Program-made: the position numbers and the translations under genes
Shown here: positions 10,601 through 22,619 of the stretch, piece by piece
Position numbering within the stretch: position 1 is the first letter of the stretch
Layout of the letters: each line of letters starts with the position of its first letter
The notes under the pieces: model-generated
The model's input: only the letters and a program-made list of their open reading frames with translations
Told to the model about the DNA's origin: nothing
Database searches by the model: none
NCBI GenBank assembly: GCA_032690845.1
Contig: CM064424.1
Coordinates: forward strand, 46,017,511-46,081,510
Direction: 5' to 3'
DNA: 64,000 nt
Source: Eleusine coracana subsp. coracana
Taxonomy: Eukaryota > Streptophyta > Magnoliopsida > Poales > Poaceae

Positions 10601-13600
10601 AAATAGCAAGGAGTCAATCATGATTTTTTAGGCCAGAAACAAGTACGAGCGATAATTCAAATGACTTCAGTTGCGACATGTTATACTGCTACTCTTTAAA
10701 CGAAATATTAAACAGGTATTAATATGCGCTGCAAAGGCATGATGGACATGCACATATATAAAGTGATATTAACAACTGACGCCACAACGCCGTTAGTACA
10801 CAATGAGTTAAAGAGGACACAAGGCCACGGATGCAAAAATGTTAGAACATATACAAATATTTATGCAATAAATCAGATAATAAAGACCCACCCAGAAGCA
10901 AGAAGAGAACCAGCTGGACTCCAAGCACAAGCAAAAACCTGAATGTAAACAAGTTTGAGAAAAGCAGTAAGGGAATATAAAAGATTCCACAATAGTTGAG
11001 ATGGAAAGCAGTTCCACAATAAAAGACCCTGCTAACCTCTGAACTGTGTCCTTCCAAAACAGTCACATTGTTGCAAGTAATCTCATGAGCAGTTGTACTT
11101 ACATCCATCGGTACAGGACCTGTGGTATGAAGATTTAGTACTGTGGCACTACGAAGATCAAGATACACAAAATCGTAGTACTACAACGAAAGAGGGCCGT
11201 AGTTCCACATAAAATTATGATAAGAAACCGCTACTCCAACAAGTACATCACCAATCTCATATAGTGCAATGTCCACTATTCATTCCCATGCTCATGCTTT
11301 GCGTAAAGTCAGTAATGATGGGGATTGTGAACAATACAAAAATACGGCTATTTCAAGCACAAACGCACCTTACAAAATCATCATTTATCTTTTTATGAAA
11401 TGTAATTACCATTTAAAGTATGATATGTTTTGCAATCTATTTTATTGAAAAAGTGAGGCTACTTGATCCATAACGCTTTCTTGGCCCATAATCTTATTTT
11501 ACAAACTCAATATCCCCACAACTAGTGGCATCAGCAATCGAAGTGGAGATCGAACATGAATAACAGTAGATGGACGATGTAACGTGCTATAAGTGGTTTA
11601 GAAAGAAGATAGAAAACACAACAATTTTCAAATGGCTAATAGGCTGATGCATAAAGATAAGACTGACTGTCAATAGATGTTTTGTGAAGATAGGTGCCCA
11701 TCAAACAGAATGTAACATTGGTACATACAGAAAGAAAAGCCCATCAAACAGAATATTGGATTGATATGCAAGTTGGAAGATTCATTTAAATGATCTAGAC
11801 GCAATGCTTTGAATCAATGGATGCTCAATTAGAATACCCTTAACACAATAAGTTCAAAAGATAGTCCCGTCATTGAGAAAATAAAGCACTAGTAGGAGAC
11901 AGTTGCCTTCTTCTGCGACTCTTGGCTCAGCAACTTGGAATTGGTTGACTAGCATTGGTGGCTAGTGTGATTTGCGGTCGTAGACACAATTTCAACAGAG
12001 AAACAGAGAAAATGTCTCACGGTGGCCATGCAAGTGGGACGACAAGAAACGAAGGCATTCATGATTAGGTGATTGGCTAAACCATTAATGCTGCCAAGAT
12101 TCCCAATATGGAATACTCAGAAAACATGTATGCAAGAACCACAAACAGAGTGGTAGAAGATCAATCGGTTTACAAATCTACAAAATAGTTTGTACAGGAA
12201 ACCAATAGACATGTGATACATCAGGACATGTTCAACACATTACATCACATGTGCAATAAATGGAAACTTCATGTCATCATGGCATAAACATTATTAAGCA
12301 GACTAAACATAAAAACAGTTCAAGATAGGAAATATCCAAGCATCTAAACCCAGTCAGGTTTCTTCAGAAGGGGAGTACAAGAAACAACTGATAATGGAAC
12401 TAGGGGAATATGAGAACAACAACAACAACAACAACAACAAAGCCTTTTTATCCCAAGCAAGTTGGGGTAGGCTAGAGATGAAACCCATGGGAACCCAAAA
12501 AAGAAGAGAATCACGGTTCCGGCACGTCTATTGCTAGTCTCCAAGCACTCCTATCCATAGCTAGCTCCTTAGGGATATCCCACGCCTTCAGGTCTCTCTT
12601 AACCGACTCGTCCCAAGTCAAGTTAGGTCGGCCTCTACCTCTCTTAACATTAGCATCTCTCTTTAGAACCCCACTACATACCGGCGCCTCCGGAGGTCTC
12701 CGTTGGACATGTCCGAACCATCTCAACCGATGTTGAACCAATTTCTCCTCGATAGGTGCCACTCCTATCCTGTCCCGGATATCTTCATTCCGTATTCGGT
12801 CTCTTCTTGTATGCCCGCAAAACCAACGCAACATACGCATCTCTGCTACACTTAGTTGTTGAACATGTCGTCTTTTCGTAGGCTAGCACTCAGCACCGTA
12901 TAACATCGCCGGACGAATTGCCGTCCTATAGAATTTACCTTTTAGCTTTTGTGGCACCCTCTTGTCGCATAAGACGCCGGATGCTTGACGCCATTTCAAC
13001 CAGCCGGCTGAAATTCTATGCCTAACATCTTCATCGATGTCACCGTCCTTTTGCAACATCGATCCTAAATAACGAAATGTATCCTTCTTGGCCACCAATT
13101 GTCCATTAAGGCTAACGTCTCCATCCTCATGTCTAGTCACGCTAAACTCGCACATCATATACTCGGTCTTGGCCCTACTAAGTCTGAAACCCTTGCACTC
13201 TAATGTGTGCCTCCACAGCTCCAACTTCCTATTAACCCCATCCCTACTCTCGTCAACTAACACCACATCATCAGCAAAGAGCATACACCAAGGGACATCA
13301 CTCTGTATTTCTCGTGTGACCTCGTCCATCACTAAAGCAAATAAATAAGGGCTCAATGCTGATCCTTGGTGTAGTCCTATTTTAATCGGAAAGTCATTGG
13401 TATCGCCATCACATGTCCGAACACACGTCCTCGCGTCCCTGTACATATCCTTGATAAGGGTAATATACTTAGTTGGGACTTTGTGCTTCTCCAAGGCCCA
13501 CCACATGACACTTCTTGGCACTTTGTCATATGCCTTCTCGAGGTCAATAAAGACCATGTGTAAGTCCTTCTTTTGCTCCCGATATCTCTCCATCAATTGT

Positions 13601-15175
13601 CGCATTAAGAAAATCGCCTCCATGGTTGATCTTCCAGGCATGAACCCAAACTGGTTTTGCGTCACACTTGTCACTCTTCTTAGACGATGCTCGATGATTC
13701 TCTCCCAGAGCTTCATCGTATGGCTCATCAACTTAATCCCACGATAGTTAGTACAACTTTGAACATCTCCCTTGTTCTTGAAGATCGGTACTACTATACT
13801 CCTCCTCCATTCTTCCGGCATCTTGTTTGACCGAAAGATGAGGTTAAAAAGCTTAGTTAACCATACTATGGCTCTGGCACCTAAGCATCTCCATACTTCG
13901 ATGGGGATACCATCAGGGCCCATCGCTTTACCACTCTTCATCCTCTTCAAAGCTTCCTCTATCTCTGTCTCCTGAATTCTTCTCACAAAGCGTCTGTTGT
14001 TATCATCAAATGAGTCATCCAACTCAAGTATAGGACCTTCCTCCTCTCCGTTAAACAACTTATCAAAGTACTCTCGCCATCTGTCCTTGATCTCCTCATC
14101 TCTCACCAGGGGAATATGAGAAACAACTTATAATTAATTACCTCCGCCAGCAAGAGAATCTTCTTCAGGCTTAGCCTTGTCTATACGTTCTGTTTGCTGC
14201 TTTTCTTTATCTTTTTCTTTCTCCTTTTCTTTCTCTTGCTCCCTGTCTTTTTCAGCCCTGTCCTCCCTCTCTGGCTCTTTTTCTTTGTCATGGCGGTCTC
14301 TCTCACGTTCACCTCCTGTACGCCTTTCATCCTTGTCACTGCGTTCTTTATCTTTCCCCTTGACCTTCTCAGCTTCATGTTGAGCCCTCTCCCGTTTCCT
14401 CTTCTTCACAATCTGTTGCAACTCTTCAACGTCTTTTGTGATAATTTCAAGAGGCTCCAAGAGCGCAAAATCCTTCTCAGACTCTTCATCAGTCTGAAAC
14501 AAGAAAGATGCATGGTGTAGCATGCGTTGGCAGTAGTACCAGACCAGACGTGAAAGAATGAAACAGCTTACCTCATCTGTATTTGCCTCCAGTTCTATGT
14601 ATTGGAGGCCTTTCTGCACAATGGTGATAAGAGCACCAGGTGGAACTGCATTTCCATCCATGCCACCCTTGTGAATCCCCGCTTCATATCCTAAAGTAAA
14701 TGCTGCATGAATGAATCCTGGAACGGTTCGTTGGAAGAGAAACAATTAGCAGCTAAAATAAGGCTTCAAGGATATTAGAATTAAGGAAGAAGCTGATGGC
14801 AGGAAAATATAATCAAGACCAACATATTATTGGTATGTGGCAAAAGTTGAATTGAAAGATCCTGACTAAAAAGATAGTTATTAATTTTGCACTTAAAAGA
14901 ATGAACACGCACAAATGCGAGAAGCCCTCTTAGAACTGGATTCTGACCTAGGTCTGCAGCAAAATTTCTACATTTGAGGGCATGAAGAGGTGGATTAAAA
15001 CTTGTTGGCCGTCCTATGAGAAATAGCGTAGAGCAGCCACGAATAGAAAATTACATGCCACCGCAGCCTGCACAATCTCCAAACCCTACCGCATCTACGA
15101 TCAATTTCTTCTAAAACGCACGAACCTGTTCCTAGAAACATTCCACCTTACCATATCCGGATTTCCCATCGCTCG

Positions 15176-15270
<95 letters not shown>

Positions 15271-15498
15271 GATTTCCCCAAAAGCACGCGAATCCATTAC
15301 ATAGTAATCCGCAGAACTAGCCATTACCCCGCGCCAAAGCCCCTAAACTCCCCACCCAACGCCCGGCGAAACAGGCGAAATTCTATCGACCTAAGGAAAA
15401 AGAACATGAGAAAGGAGGGAGGGAAGGAGGGGCGCACCAGACTCCTGGAGGTAGCGAAAGACGAGGAAGTTGAGCTCCGTCGAGGTTAACACCCCCAT
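4640..15498 (-). CDS. HOS15: HOS15/TBL1-like LisH-WD40 protein gene, 14 exons, interrupted by an in-frame TGA
   Basis: This family encodes a nuclear WD40 co-repressor related to animal TBL1/TBLR1. In plants HOS15 works with histone deacetylases and CUL4-DDB1 in cold and stress responses. Exons by splice logic: 15498-15438, 14717-14572, 14493-14142, 11119-11037, 10938-10892, 9800-9653, 9436-9373, 9058-8900, 8794-8673, 7944-7870, 5629-5576, 5501-5428, 5013-4939, 4859-4640. All introns are GT-AG and the sum is exactly 1680 bases. The LisH domain is residues 4-36 (ELNFLVFRYLQESG). A Lys/Glu/Arg-rich linker fills exon 3, and WD repeats run from about residue 205 to the end (CAWSPAGSLLASG, DSTARIW, IFSLKWNKKGDYLLSGS). 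The C-terminus ends DFRM as in the family. Codon 362 (8771-8769) is TGA where the family has Arg, probably CGA to TGA. If real, the product would lose the second half of the propeller. A sequencing error or a pseudogene are both possible. Confidence 0.88.
7066..7756. repeat. GC-rich repeat element in intron 10 of the HOS15-like gene
   Basis: The segment begins tatgtttttaaggcgg and, read from the other side, ends with a near-identical tatgttttttaa, giving a rough inverted repeat. Inside are gaggcgaggcg/gacgcctagg words, known from a dispersed grass repeat. A similar gcctaggcggcacc occurs earlier, at about 6938. A 33-bp direct repeat lies within it. The GC-rich open frames inside overlap on both strands and show no family motif, so I do not call a gene. 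Boundaries are approximate. Confidence 0.4.
7268..7357 (+). repeat. 33-bp tandem repeat, about 2.7 copies
   Basis: Units start with ggttgtatttccc (7268), ggttgtatttccc (7301) and ggtcgtatttccc (7334), with cacgaac and gcctcccca in each. The period is 33 bp. The array lies inside the intron-10 repeat element. Confidence 0.7.
8769..8771 (-). other. Premature TGA stop in exon 9 of the HOS15-like gene
   Basis: In the frame fixed by both flanking splice sites, exon 9 reads APTLDVDW, stop, NNNSFATCSTD. Family members have DVDWRNN here. A single C-to-T change at a CpG (CGA to TGA) explains it. The rest of the exon and all downstream exons keep the frame. Confidence 0.85.
12417..12442 (-). repeat. 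(TTG)n tail of the RTE LINE
   Basis: On the plus strand this is a run of caa triplets. RTE elements typically end in such short triplet repeats instead of poly(A). It directly abuts the target-site duplication. Confidence 0.85.
12511..14106 (-). pseudogene. RTE LINE reverse transcriptase, one in-frame stop
   Basis: The frame encodes a non-LTR reverse transcriptase: GKAMGPDGIPIEVW, NYRGIKLMSHTMKLWERI, FGFMPGRSTMEAIF, VFIDLEKAYDKVPR, GLHQGSALSPYLF and the catalytic FADD box in MLFADDVVLVDE near residue 276. It stays open for 407 codons to a TAG at 12883-12885. There family members have Trp (YGAEC-W-PTKR), so TGG became TAG. The same frame then continues to 12511 with the usual C-terminal segment (RLRWFGHVQRRP, RGRPNLTWDESVKRDL). 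The apurinic endonuclease domain is absent because of 5' truncation. The element is therefore not autonomous. Confidence 0.9.
15177..15267. repeat. (TA)n microsatellite in intron 1 of the HOS15-like gene
   Basis: An uninterrupted TA run of about 90 bp. The word atatccggatttccc occurs just before it (about 15155-15169) and again immediately after it (from about 15264). The run therefore lies between two copies of the same short sequence. Confidence 0.95.
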
Positions 15499-16075
15499 GG
15501 CCGGACGGCGGCGATAACGGCGAGGTAGCGGCGAAGGATTAGAAGGAGGAGGAGACGGGGGGCGGCGCCGAGGAGGGCCGAGAGCAGCGCCGGTTTCAGG
15601 AGCCGCAGTGGATTTGTGTTGTTGCGACGAATCCGCGGAAGCGTCTTTCCCCCGATGCGAACGGTCAGGATTGTACGGAGCTGATATCGGACGCTGCAGA
15701 AGCGCGCTGGAGTTAAAGACAGCGATCAGCGCAGCCCAGGGGATCCAACGGTAGGAGAAGGCTTGTCGGACGGACGGACGGTCTAAAATGAAGCCCGTTT
15801 CCGTGCGCTGCCCCCTGTTTTCTTTCCGAAACTGACAAAGCTACGACCGGCATTTGCAGCCTTCTCTACCTCACTTCACGCCATAGTTCGCATCGCTGGA
15901 TTCGCTGCTGCGTGGCTCACGCCTCACGCCATGAACAAAGTTATTATCCGGCGGTACACGGCAGCCGAATATACAAGCATCGTTCTTTTGATTTCAGTCC
16001 TCCAAGTGAAAACGAGGAGATTGAGCACAAACATCTAGGAGGTTGAAATAAAACTACTCCCTCCAAGGGTGGGCC
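15499..16075. other. 5' leader and promoter region of the HOS15-like gene
   Basis: GC-rich sequence from 15499 to about 15640 fits the 5' untranslated region and proximal promoter of the minus-strand gene. A short (ggac)n run lies near 15770-15780. I see no clear TATA box, and no other gene. Confidence 0.4.
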
Positions 16076-16082
16076 TAGGATT

Positions 16083-16855
16083 GACCAAATAGTAGGATCA
16101 TTACATTGATCATTAGTGTGAATTGAGTTTGGCTATAGAAAAAAAAAATGATAGTTTATCCATTATAATCAAATGCTAAGACTAGTGTCATGGCTCCGGT
16201 GGCTCTAGTGGCAGATCACTCCCGCCCGATTAAAAATGATGTTCCGACCATCCTCGATAGTTGTTTTTATTTCATTCATCTCAGAAACATCAATAGTTAC
16301 CGAATGGAGTTAGTAGAAAAATAATTTAAAAAGAAGTTATCAACCGAACAACAAAATAACATTAGGTGAAAATTTTCAAGAAAACATTTTAGCAAAAATA
16401 TCCACAAAAAATAAGTGTTGTGTATCTAGTAGCGCAACAGAGAAAGTACATTTCCGAAGGGGCTAGGATACCTTTTGATATTCATAATAAATGACAATTC
16501 ATCTGTGAAATGACAAGGATCACACAAATTATAGAAATGTGAAGTAAGTATTTAGTCAACTTTTACATTTAGAGATTTTTTTCTCGAAGACTTTGTTAAA
16601 TTAGGTGATTTTTCTGTATTTTACAATTAGTTCAAGAATGTCTACATAATTTTGCATAGATAGAAAACTTGCTCAACAACATCGATAGCTAAACTGGCGA
16701 GTGCCTTATTTACATGTGTGTCTATTTTCTTCTAAAAAATAAGTGGAGACTGGTACCGCAGGTCACACAATCTAGAGGAGAATAATACTACAATTTGAAA
16801 CAGGAAAATAGGAATGATGTAGACAAATATAGGAACAAATCAAGCTATTGTAACA
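16083..16855. repeat. Tandem duplication, copy A
   Basis: The segment starts gaccaaatagtaggatc and contains ggctatagaaaaaaa, tttatccattataat, atcctcgatagttg, aacattaggtgaaaa and caaatcaagctattg. The same ordered set recurs from 16861 and, past an inserted retrotransposon, from 23542. It has no recognisable coding content. Confidence 0.75.
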
Positions 16856-16860
16856 GAATT

Positions 16861-17028
16861 GACCAAATACTAGGATCCTTACATTGGTCATTAGTATGGA
16901 TTGAGTTTTTTGGCTATAGAAAAAAATGGTAGTTTATCCATTATAATAAAAAAATGTTAAGAGACTGGGGTCACGGCTCTGGTGGCCCTAGTGAAAAGTC
17001 CGTCACTGACTCCCACTTGTTTAAAAAT
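16861..17028. repeat. Tandem duplication, copy B, left part
   Basis: It starts gaccaaatactaggatc and runs parallel to copy A, ending at the AAAAT target site of the gypsy element. The continuation is at 23542-24240. Confidence 0.75.
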
Positions 17029-17804
17029 TGATGTGAACAAGGATATCTGATCTTCCGAAAGGTTTTGGTAAGTTGATTTGATCGGAAACGACACATAAAT
17101 CAATCCGGCTTCAGAACAGCATGTTTTAAACCCCGCAATTATAACACGACGTCTCCTCTAGTTATCAACCGTCCTAAAACGATTGACCTCATTGAGAAGG
17201 CTAATCTCAGCCTACAAATTAAGAGCACAAGCAAAATAAAAAATAATACAACATAATTAGAGATGTATTATGAATCTTATGAAGTTGGGGTCTCAAAAAT
17301 CGTTATGACGGCAAAACTGTTATGAACAGAATAATCTAAGTAAAACCCGAACCCTAATGCTACGGTGGCTGCTGTATATGAACACCCTAGGGTCGTGCAA
17401 GACTCTTTAGACGTGTTTTTAATTGGGCTCAACTAGATATAAAACCCAAAGGCTAAAAGCAAGCGGCGCAACACCGAAACAGATTTTGGACTCTCTCTTA
17501 TTTTGACGATTTCCAATGACTTCGGACGAATTTTGACAGGAGACCGTCGGACGAATTTTCACGTCTTTGCTGGTCCTTTACGTCTCTAAGTCCTTATCCC
17601 ATCATCTCCTGGTCCTTTTCATGGTTTCTAATTAAACTATAATTATTAGCTAACAAACCATTCTTAAAAGTGACATATAATAAAGAACGTAGGAACAAGC
17701 TCAACTCTAAATTTAGTTATCATGCATGAGCTCTAGTCATTAGACATTGCAAGTCCAGAATTAGAGGAGTGTTGTGTATATTCATAGGAGTGATGTTCTC
17801 ATCA
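17029..17804 (-). repeat. 3' LTR of the gypsy element
   Basis: It shares ordered segments with 22620-23541: tgatgtgaacaagg at one end, gttatgaacagaataatc in the middle, and cctctaaattta-like and catca sequence at the other end. It is about 146 bp shorter than its partner. The missing block corresponds to roughly 23120-23290. Confidence 0.85.
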
Positions 17805-20800
17805 TCCTCCCCCTCTTGAAATGGAGTTGTCCTTGACTCAAACTCATCCTCTTCTCCCAAGTATGATTTCAAATCTGAAATATTAAATGTAGGACTAACC
17901 CTGAACTCGGGAGGCAACTCAAGTCTGTATGCATTATCATTAATCTTCTCTATTATTTTGAATGGACCATCAACTCTAGGCATTAATTTTGACTTTCTCA
18001 ATTTTAGAAATCTATTCTTCCTCAAATGTAACCACACTAAATCTCCAACATCAAACTTTATTTCTTTTCTCCCTTTACTACTAGTAATTTTATATTTTTC
18101 ATTCATCTTTTCAATGCTAAGTCTAGTGATCTCATGCATTTGTAAATAAAGTTAGCACAGTTCTTAGTATCAACATAAACTCTCCCATTGATAGGTAGAG
18201 GGAGTATATCAAATGGAGTACGCGGATCAAAACCATACACTACCTTGAAGGGACTTACCTTGGTAATAGAATATGATGCCTGATTATAAGAAAACTTAAC
18301 ATAAGGCAAATATTCTTTCTATTGCTTCAAAATTTTTTTAAAATAGCTCTCAACATAGTGCCCAAAGTGCGGTTCACAACCTCAATTTATCCATCAGTTA
18401 ATGGATGACAAGTTGTAAAAAATAGCAACTTTGTACCCAACTTATTCCAAAGTATGCGCTAAAAGTGACTCAAAAATTTTGCATCACGATCTGAAACAAT
18501 AGTAGAAGGCATATCATGCAAATGTATAATTTTTTTGAAAAAGATATCAACAATATGACTAGTATCATTAGTTTTATGATATGATATAAAATATGTCGTC
18601 TTAGAAAAATGATCCACAACAACAAAAATATTGTCACTCCCCCCTTAGACCTAGGCAGTCCGAAAATAAAGTCCATAGAAATATCCATCCAAGAAATAGA
18701 AGAAACAGGAAGTGACATGTATAAACCATGTGGATTCAAGCGAGACTTAACTTTTTGACATGTAGTGCAGCGAGCAATAAAACACTCAATATCTTTTCGC
18801 ATCCTTGATAAAAAAAAGTGTGTGGCTAAAATATCCTCCGTCTTCTTAGCACTAAAATGACCCATCAATTCACCTCCATGCGCCTCTTGCGACAACAAAA
18901 GATGATGAAACCAACTGAAATGCATAAGCAGTTAGCTCTAAACAAGAATGCATTATTCAATAAAAATTTATTCCAAGCACGACCTTTTTTATAGTGTAAC
19001 ATTACATCCTTAAAATTAACATAAACAATATATTGTTCTTTAATTATCTCAAGTCCAAAAATTCTACAATCAAGTTGAGACAACAAAGTATAGCGCTTAG
19101 ATAAAGCATCAACAATTATATTATCCTTCCCTTTCTTATGTTTAATAATATAAGAAAAAAACTCAATAAACTCAACCTATTTAGCATGTCTACGGTTCAA
19201 ATTGCATTGTGAGCGATTATACTTAATCGATTCATGATCAAAATGAATAATAAATTCTTTGGGTAATAAATAATGACGCCACGTCTCTAAGGAACATACA
19301 AGAGCATATAATTCCTTATCATAAGTGGAGTAATTCAAAATAGACCCAGTAATTTTTTCGCTAAAGTATGCAACAGATTTACCATCTTGCATCAAAACAC
19401 CACCAATGCCTATACGACTAGCATCACATTCAAACTCAAAAGTCTTATCAAAATTAGATAATTGCAACAATGGTGCATATGTAAGTTTGTCCTTCAAAAT
19501 ATTAAAAGAGTCATGATGTACCTTACCCTAATAAAATTCAACGCTCTTCTTTGTCAACTCATGCAATTGTGTAGTGATGATGCTGAAATCTTTGATAAAG
19601 CGACAGTAGAAATCTGCAAGACCAAGAAAATTCCTCACCTGTGTGATAATTTTTGGTATAGGCCAGCTCTTTATGGTTTCAATCTTTGCCTCATCCACCT
19701 TAATTTTCTGTGGAGTCATAACATATTCAAACAAAGAGACTCGATCCATACAAAAGGTGTACTTCCCAAGGTTACCAAATAAACATGCAGCTCGTAAAGC
19801 ATCAAAGACAGCACATAAATAATTCATATGTTCATCCATAGATTTGCTATAAATCAAGATATCATCAAAGTAAACTACCATAAATTTATCAATAAAAACT
19901 CTTAAAACCTCATTCATCAAACGCATGAAAGTACTAGGTGTATTAGTTAAACCAAAAGGCATTACTAACCACTCATCCAAATTTTATTCTAATTTGATGG
20001 TAGCCACTACTCAAATCAATTTAAGTGAAAAGTATATCACCACATTACTCATCAAGCATGTCGTCTAGCCTAGGAATAGGATGACAATATCTAATACTCA
20101 CCTGTGTGATAGTAATGTTATAAATGACTCTACAATCTACACATATACGCCAAGTATCATCTTTCTTAGGAACCAAAAGTACAAGAACAATACAAGGACT
20201 AAGTGATTGACGAATATACCCATGATCTAAAAGGTCTTGGACTTGTTATTGTATCTCGTTAGTCTCCTCCGGGTTGGTCCTATAAGTAACATGGTTTGGC
20301 AAAGTAGCACCAAGATTAAATTAATTTGATGCTCAATCCCTCTCAAATATGGCAATCCCGGGGGTATCTCAGCTAGGAAAACATTCTCATACTTCTACAA
20401 AATGTTAGTGATAGCAGGAGGCAAAGCACTAGAAGCAATATCATCAAGCGAAAACAAAGCTTGTTTGCATATTAAAACATAGCAAATATCATCATCAGTA
20501 GAAATTTTAGCAAACTCAGATTTTGTTAGAAGATATGAATGTTCTTGTATTTAATTCCAGCACCCTTAGAACTTGAAGAATCATTAACATTACTAGGTGT
20601 AGAATCTGAATGAATAGGTTGCTAAATTTTTGGACCTTTATTTTTCAAACTAGCAGCTCTTTCTAAATCAGTTTGTACAATTTCAGCAGGGGTCACTGGT
20701 AACAAAGTAATTTTAGTTCCTTTATGTATAAAAGTGTACTTATTATTTTTACCATGGTGTACAATATCATTATCAAATTTCTAAGATCTACCTAATAAAA

Positions 20801-21310
20801 GTGAACATGCTTACATGGGAACAACATCACAATCAATAGAATCAGCATAAAAACCAATGAAAATAGGAACTCTACAAGTTTGTGTTACCTTAGCTTTTTT
20901 AGAGTCATTTAATTACTGAATGTAGTATGAATATGGATGTGGGCATGTGGTCAAAGCAAGCTTGTTGACTATATCAAAACTCACCAAGTTACTGTAGCTC
21001 CCTCCATCAATGATGACACGTGCTCGGTGGTTCTTGATAACGAAGGAAATCTGAAATAAGTTGTGGCACTGTATCATCTCAGGCTATTGAACTTGTGTGC
21101 TAAGGACATGTTGAACAATAATGTTCATGTATCCCATGGTGTCTCCGCCTCTAAGGACGAGGTGACCGCTGGTGCCAGCAACATCCTCCTCCTCATCCTC
21201 CACATCAGATGTGCTCATGTACCGCCATCGTCTGTCACCAGATATGTCCGTTTACTTGGGCAATCTTTCTGTACATGACCAAGTCCATGGCAGCGGTGAC
21301 ACTGAATCCC
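17720..21310 (-). pseudogene. Broken gypsy gag-pol: zinc knuckle, protease, RT, RNase H, integrase
   Basis: Reading downwards on the minus strand: a CX2CX4HX4C knuckle (CHRCHGLGHVQKDC) at about 21245-21290. Then a protease-like IIDGGS motif near 21020 and a conserved LLGR motif near 20780. The reverse transcriptase is at 19528-20200 (MPFGLTNTPSTFMRLMNEVL and YFDDILIYS), with RNase H at 19177-19497 (FECDASRIGIGGVL). Integrase starts with an H2C2-type zinc domain (CTTCQKVK) and core near 18650-18930, and the C-terminal tail (VGDLVWLHLRKNRF, NISDLKSYLGEEDEF) ends near 17720. Many stops and frameshifts separate these pieces, so no functional polyprotein can be made. Confidence 0.85.
17805..17817 (-). 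other. Polypurine tract of the gypsy element
   Basis: On the minus strand it reads aagagggggagga, directly before the 3' LTR start. It would prime plus-strand DNA synthesis. Position and composition are exactly as expected. Confidence 0.8.
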
Positions 21311-21606
21311 TGTAGTGCATCCCGTCGAGTGTTGTCCAGAAGAAATATGTTGAGTTAAGAAGACCAAATATATATATATGAGTGGCACACAAATAAAAAA
21401 TAGAGAGTAAAGCTGAATAAGTGCGCAAGTAACTTGTCCCTAGTTGCTGGTCTAATTACGTCCTAGAACAGTAGTGATAACAAAGCAGAAATAAGGAGAC
21501 AAAGACACACAACCGATAATATGGAGCTAAGTGTAAAACAACCAAACCCAGAAATTCCAAGTGGCTAGATGAACACTAGTAGAAATCCTAAATTCCTTTA
21601 TTTTAA

Positions 21607-21880
21607 TTTATTTTTTGGTGCAATTATGTTTTTACCCCTGTTTTGATGTCGAATTGTGATTTTACCCTCGATTTTCCAACTTAGCTGAAGATAAAGCTTA
21701 CCCCTAGTGGGGGTAAAATCACAATATTTTTATTTGTAATTTTACCCCGAGTAGGGGTAAACTTTATCTTCAGTTTGAAAAAACAGGGGTAAAATCACAA
21801 AATTAGAAAACAAGGGGTAAAATCACAATTGAGATTTCAATCAGGGGTACAAACACAATTGTCCCTTATTTTTTTAATAT
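21607..21880. mobile_element. Foldback MITE inserted in the gypsy element
   Basis: The left arm (ttggtgcaattatgtttttaccc) pairs with the right arm (ggggtacaaacacaattgtccc). Inner blocks such as attgtgattttaccct and aggggtaaaatcacaat pair as well, so the whole ~270 bp folds back on itself. No coding sequence is present. I could not fix the target duplication. Confidence 0.65.
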
Positions 21881-22603
21881 TTTTCTCTAACACACTAATA
21901 ATGAGGGAGAATCCACAGAAAATTTTAGTTCAAACAGAGGTAGGATGTATCCTACAAAGATTCTTGAAGTTTCAGAAAACGCCGGGTTTCAACTTGAATG
22001 AATTTTTTCTTTATCTTTTTGATTTTTTAATAATTTTTTTAGAAGTACAAACGGTCTTTGGTGATTTAGGATGACACCTTTTCAATTCACGAAGCTCCTA
22101 TACAAATTTTAACTAAAATGGACAATCGAGCGAAAAGTTATGGTCATTTTACTGAAGGGGTGTCGTAATCGGTTTTGAAGAAACCCGAGGTGAAACCCGA
22201 GTCGGGTTTAGGGTCGGATTTGGAATCGGGTAGGATTTTTTTTTTGCAGGATGGATGTAGCGGAAAATGGAATTTGTGAGGATTGGTCCGAGGTGTTTAG
22301 GGTGGGATTAGGGTGGCGATCAATCAACCCTAGCACACAAAGCTAAATAAACCAGAGGGTAGTGAAGGGGATGTCAGCTAGGGTTGCAAGGGAAATGCTA
22401 CTGATAATAAAAACATAAACTAAAACAGTGACTAAACAAGAACTAGAGCACAAACTCAATACTATGGACTCTAAAATTGAAATATACAAAGGCTAAACAT
22501 GTGGGTATGGGCGGGGGGAATTTTTTTTTTGGCTTTTCTGTGGACGATAGGAATAACATGAAAACAAAACTAAAGGGTAGTGCGAACCTGACAGTACACC
22601 TGA

Positions 22604-22618
22604 AGCTCTGATTACCAC
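22604..22618 (-). other. Primer-binding site of the gypsy element
   Basis: On the minus strand, just past the 5' LTR end, the sequence reads tggtaatcagagc. The canonical initiator tRNA-Met site is tggtatcagagc; here there is one extra base. Confidence 0.75.
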
Positions 22619-22619
22619 T

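Larger units (their letters stand above)
12402..14122 (-). mobile_element. RTE-type LINE, 5'-truncated, inserted in intron 3 of the HOS15-like gene
   Basis: A minus-strand non-LTR element occupies 12417-14107. It is bracketed by a perfect 15-bp duplication, aggggaatatgagaa, at 12402-12416 and 14108-14122. It ends in (TTG)n on its own strand, with catgggtttcatctc and the conserved cttgcttgggataaaa just before, which is the hallmark 3' end of grass RTE elements. The endonuclease half is missing, so reverse transcription stopped early. The perfect duplication suggests a fairly recent insertion. It is in the same orientation as the host gene. Confidence 0.9.

Noticed and set aside
14177..14520. 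Phe/Ser-rich and Leu/Phe-rich plus-strand frames over exon 3 of the HOS15-like gene
   Set aside because: They are the antisense of the Lys/Glu/Arg-rich exon 3 and are simply its shadow.
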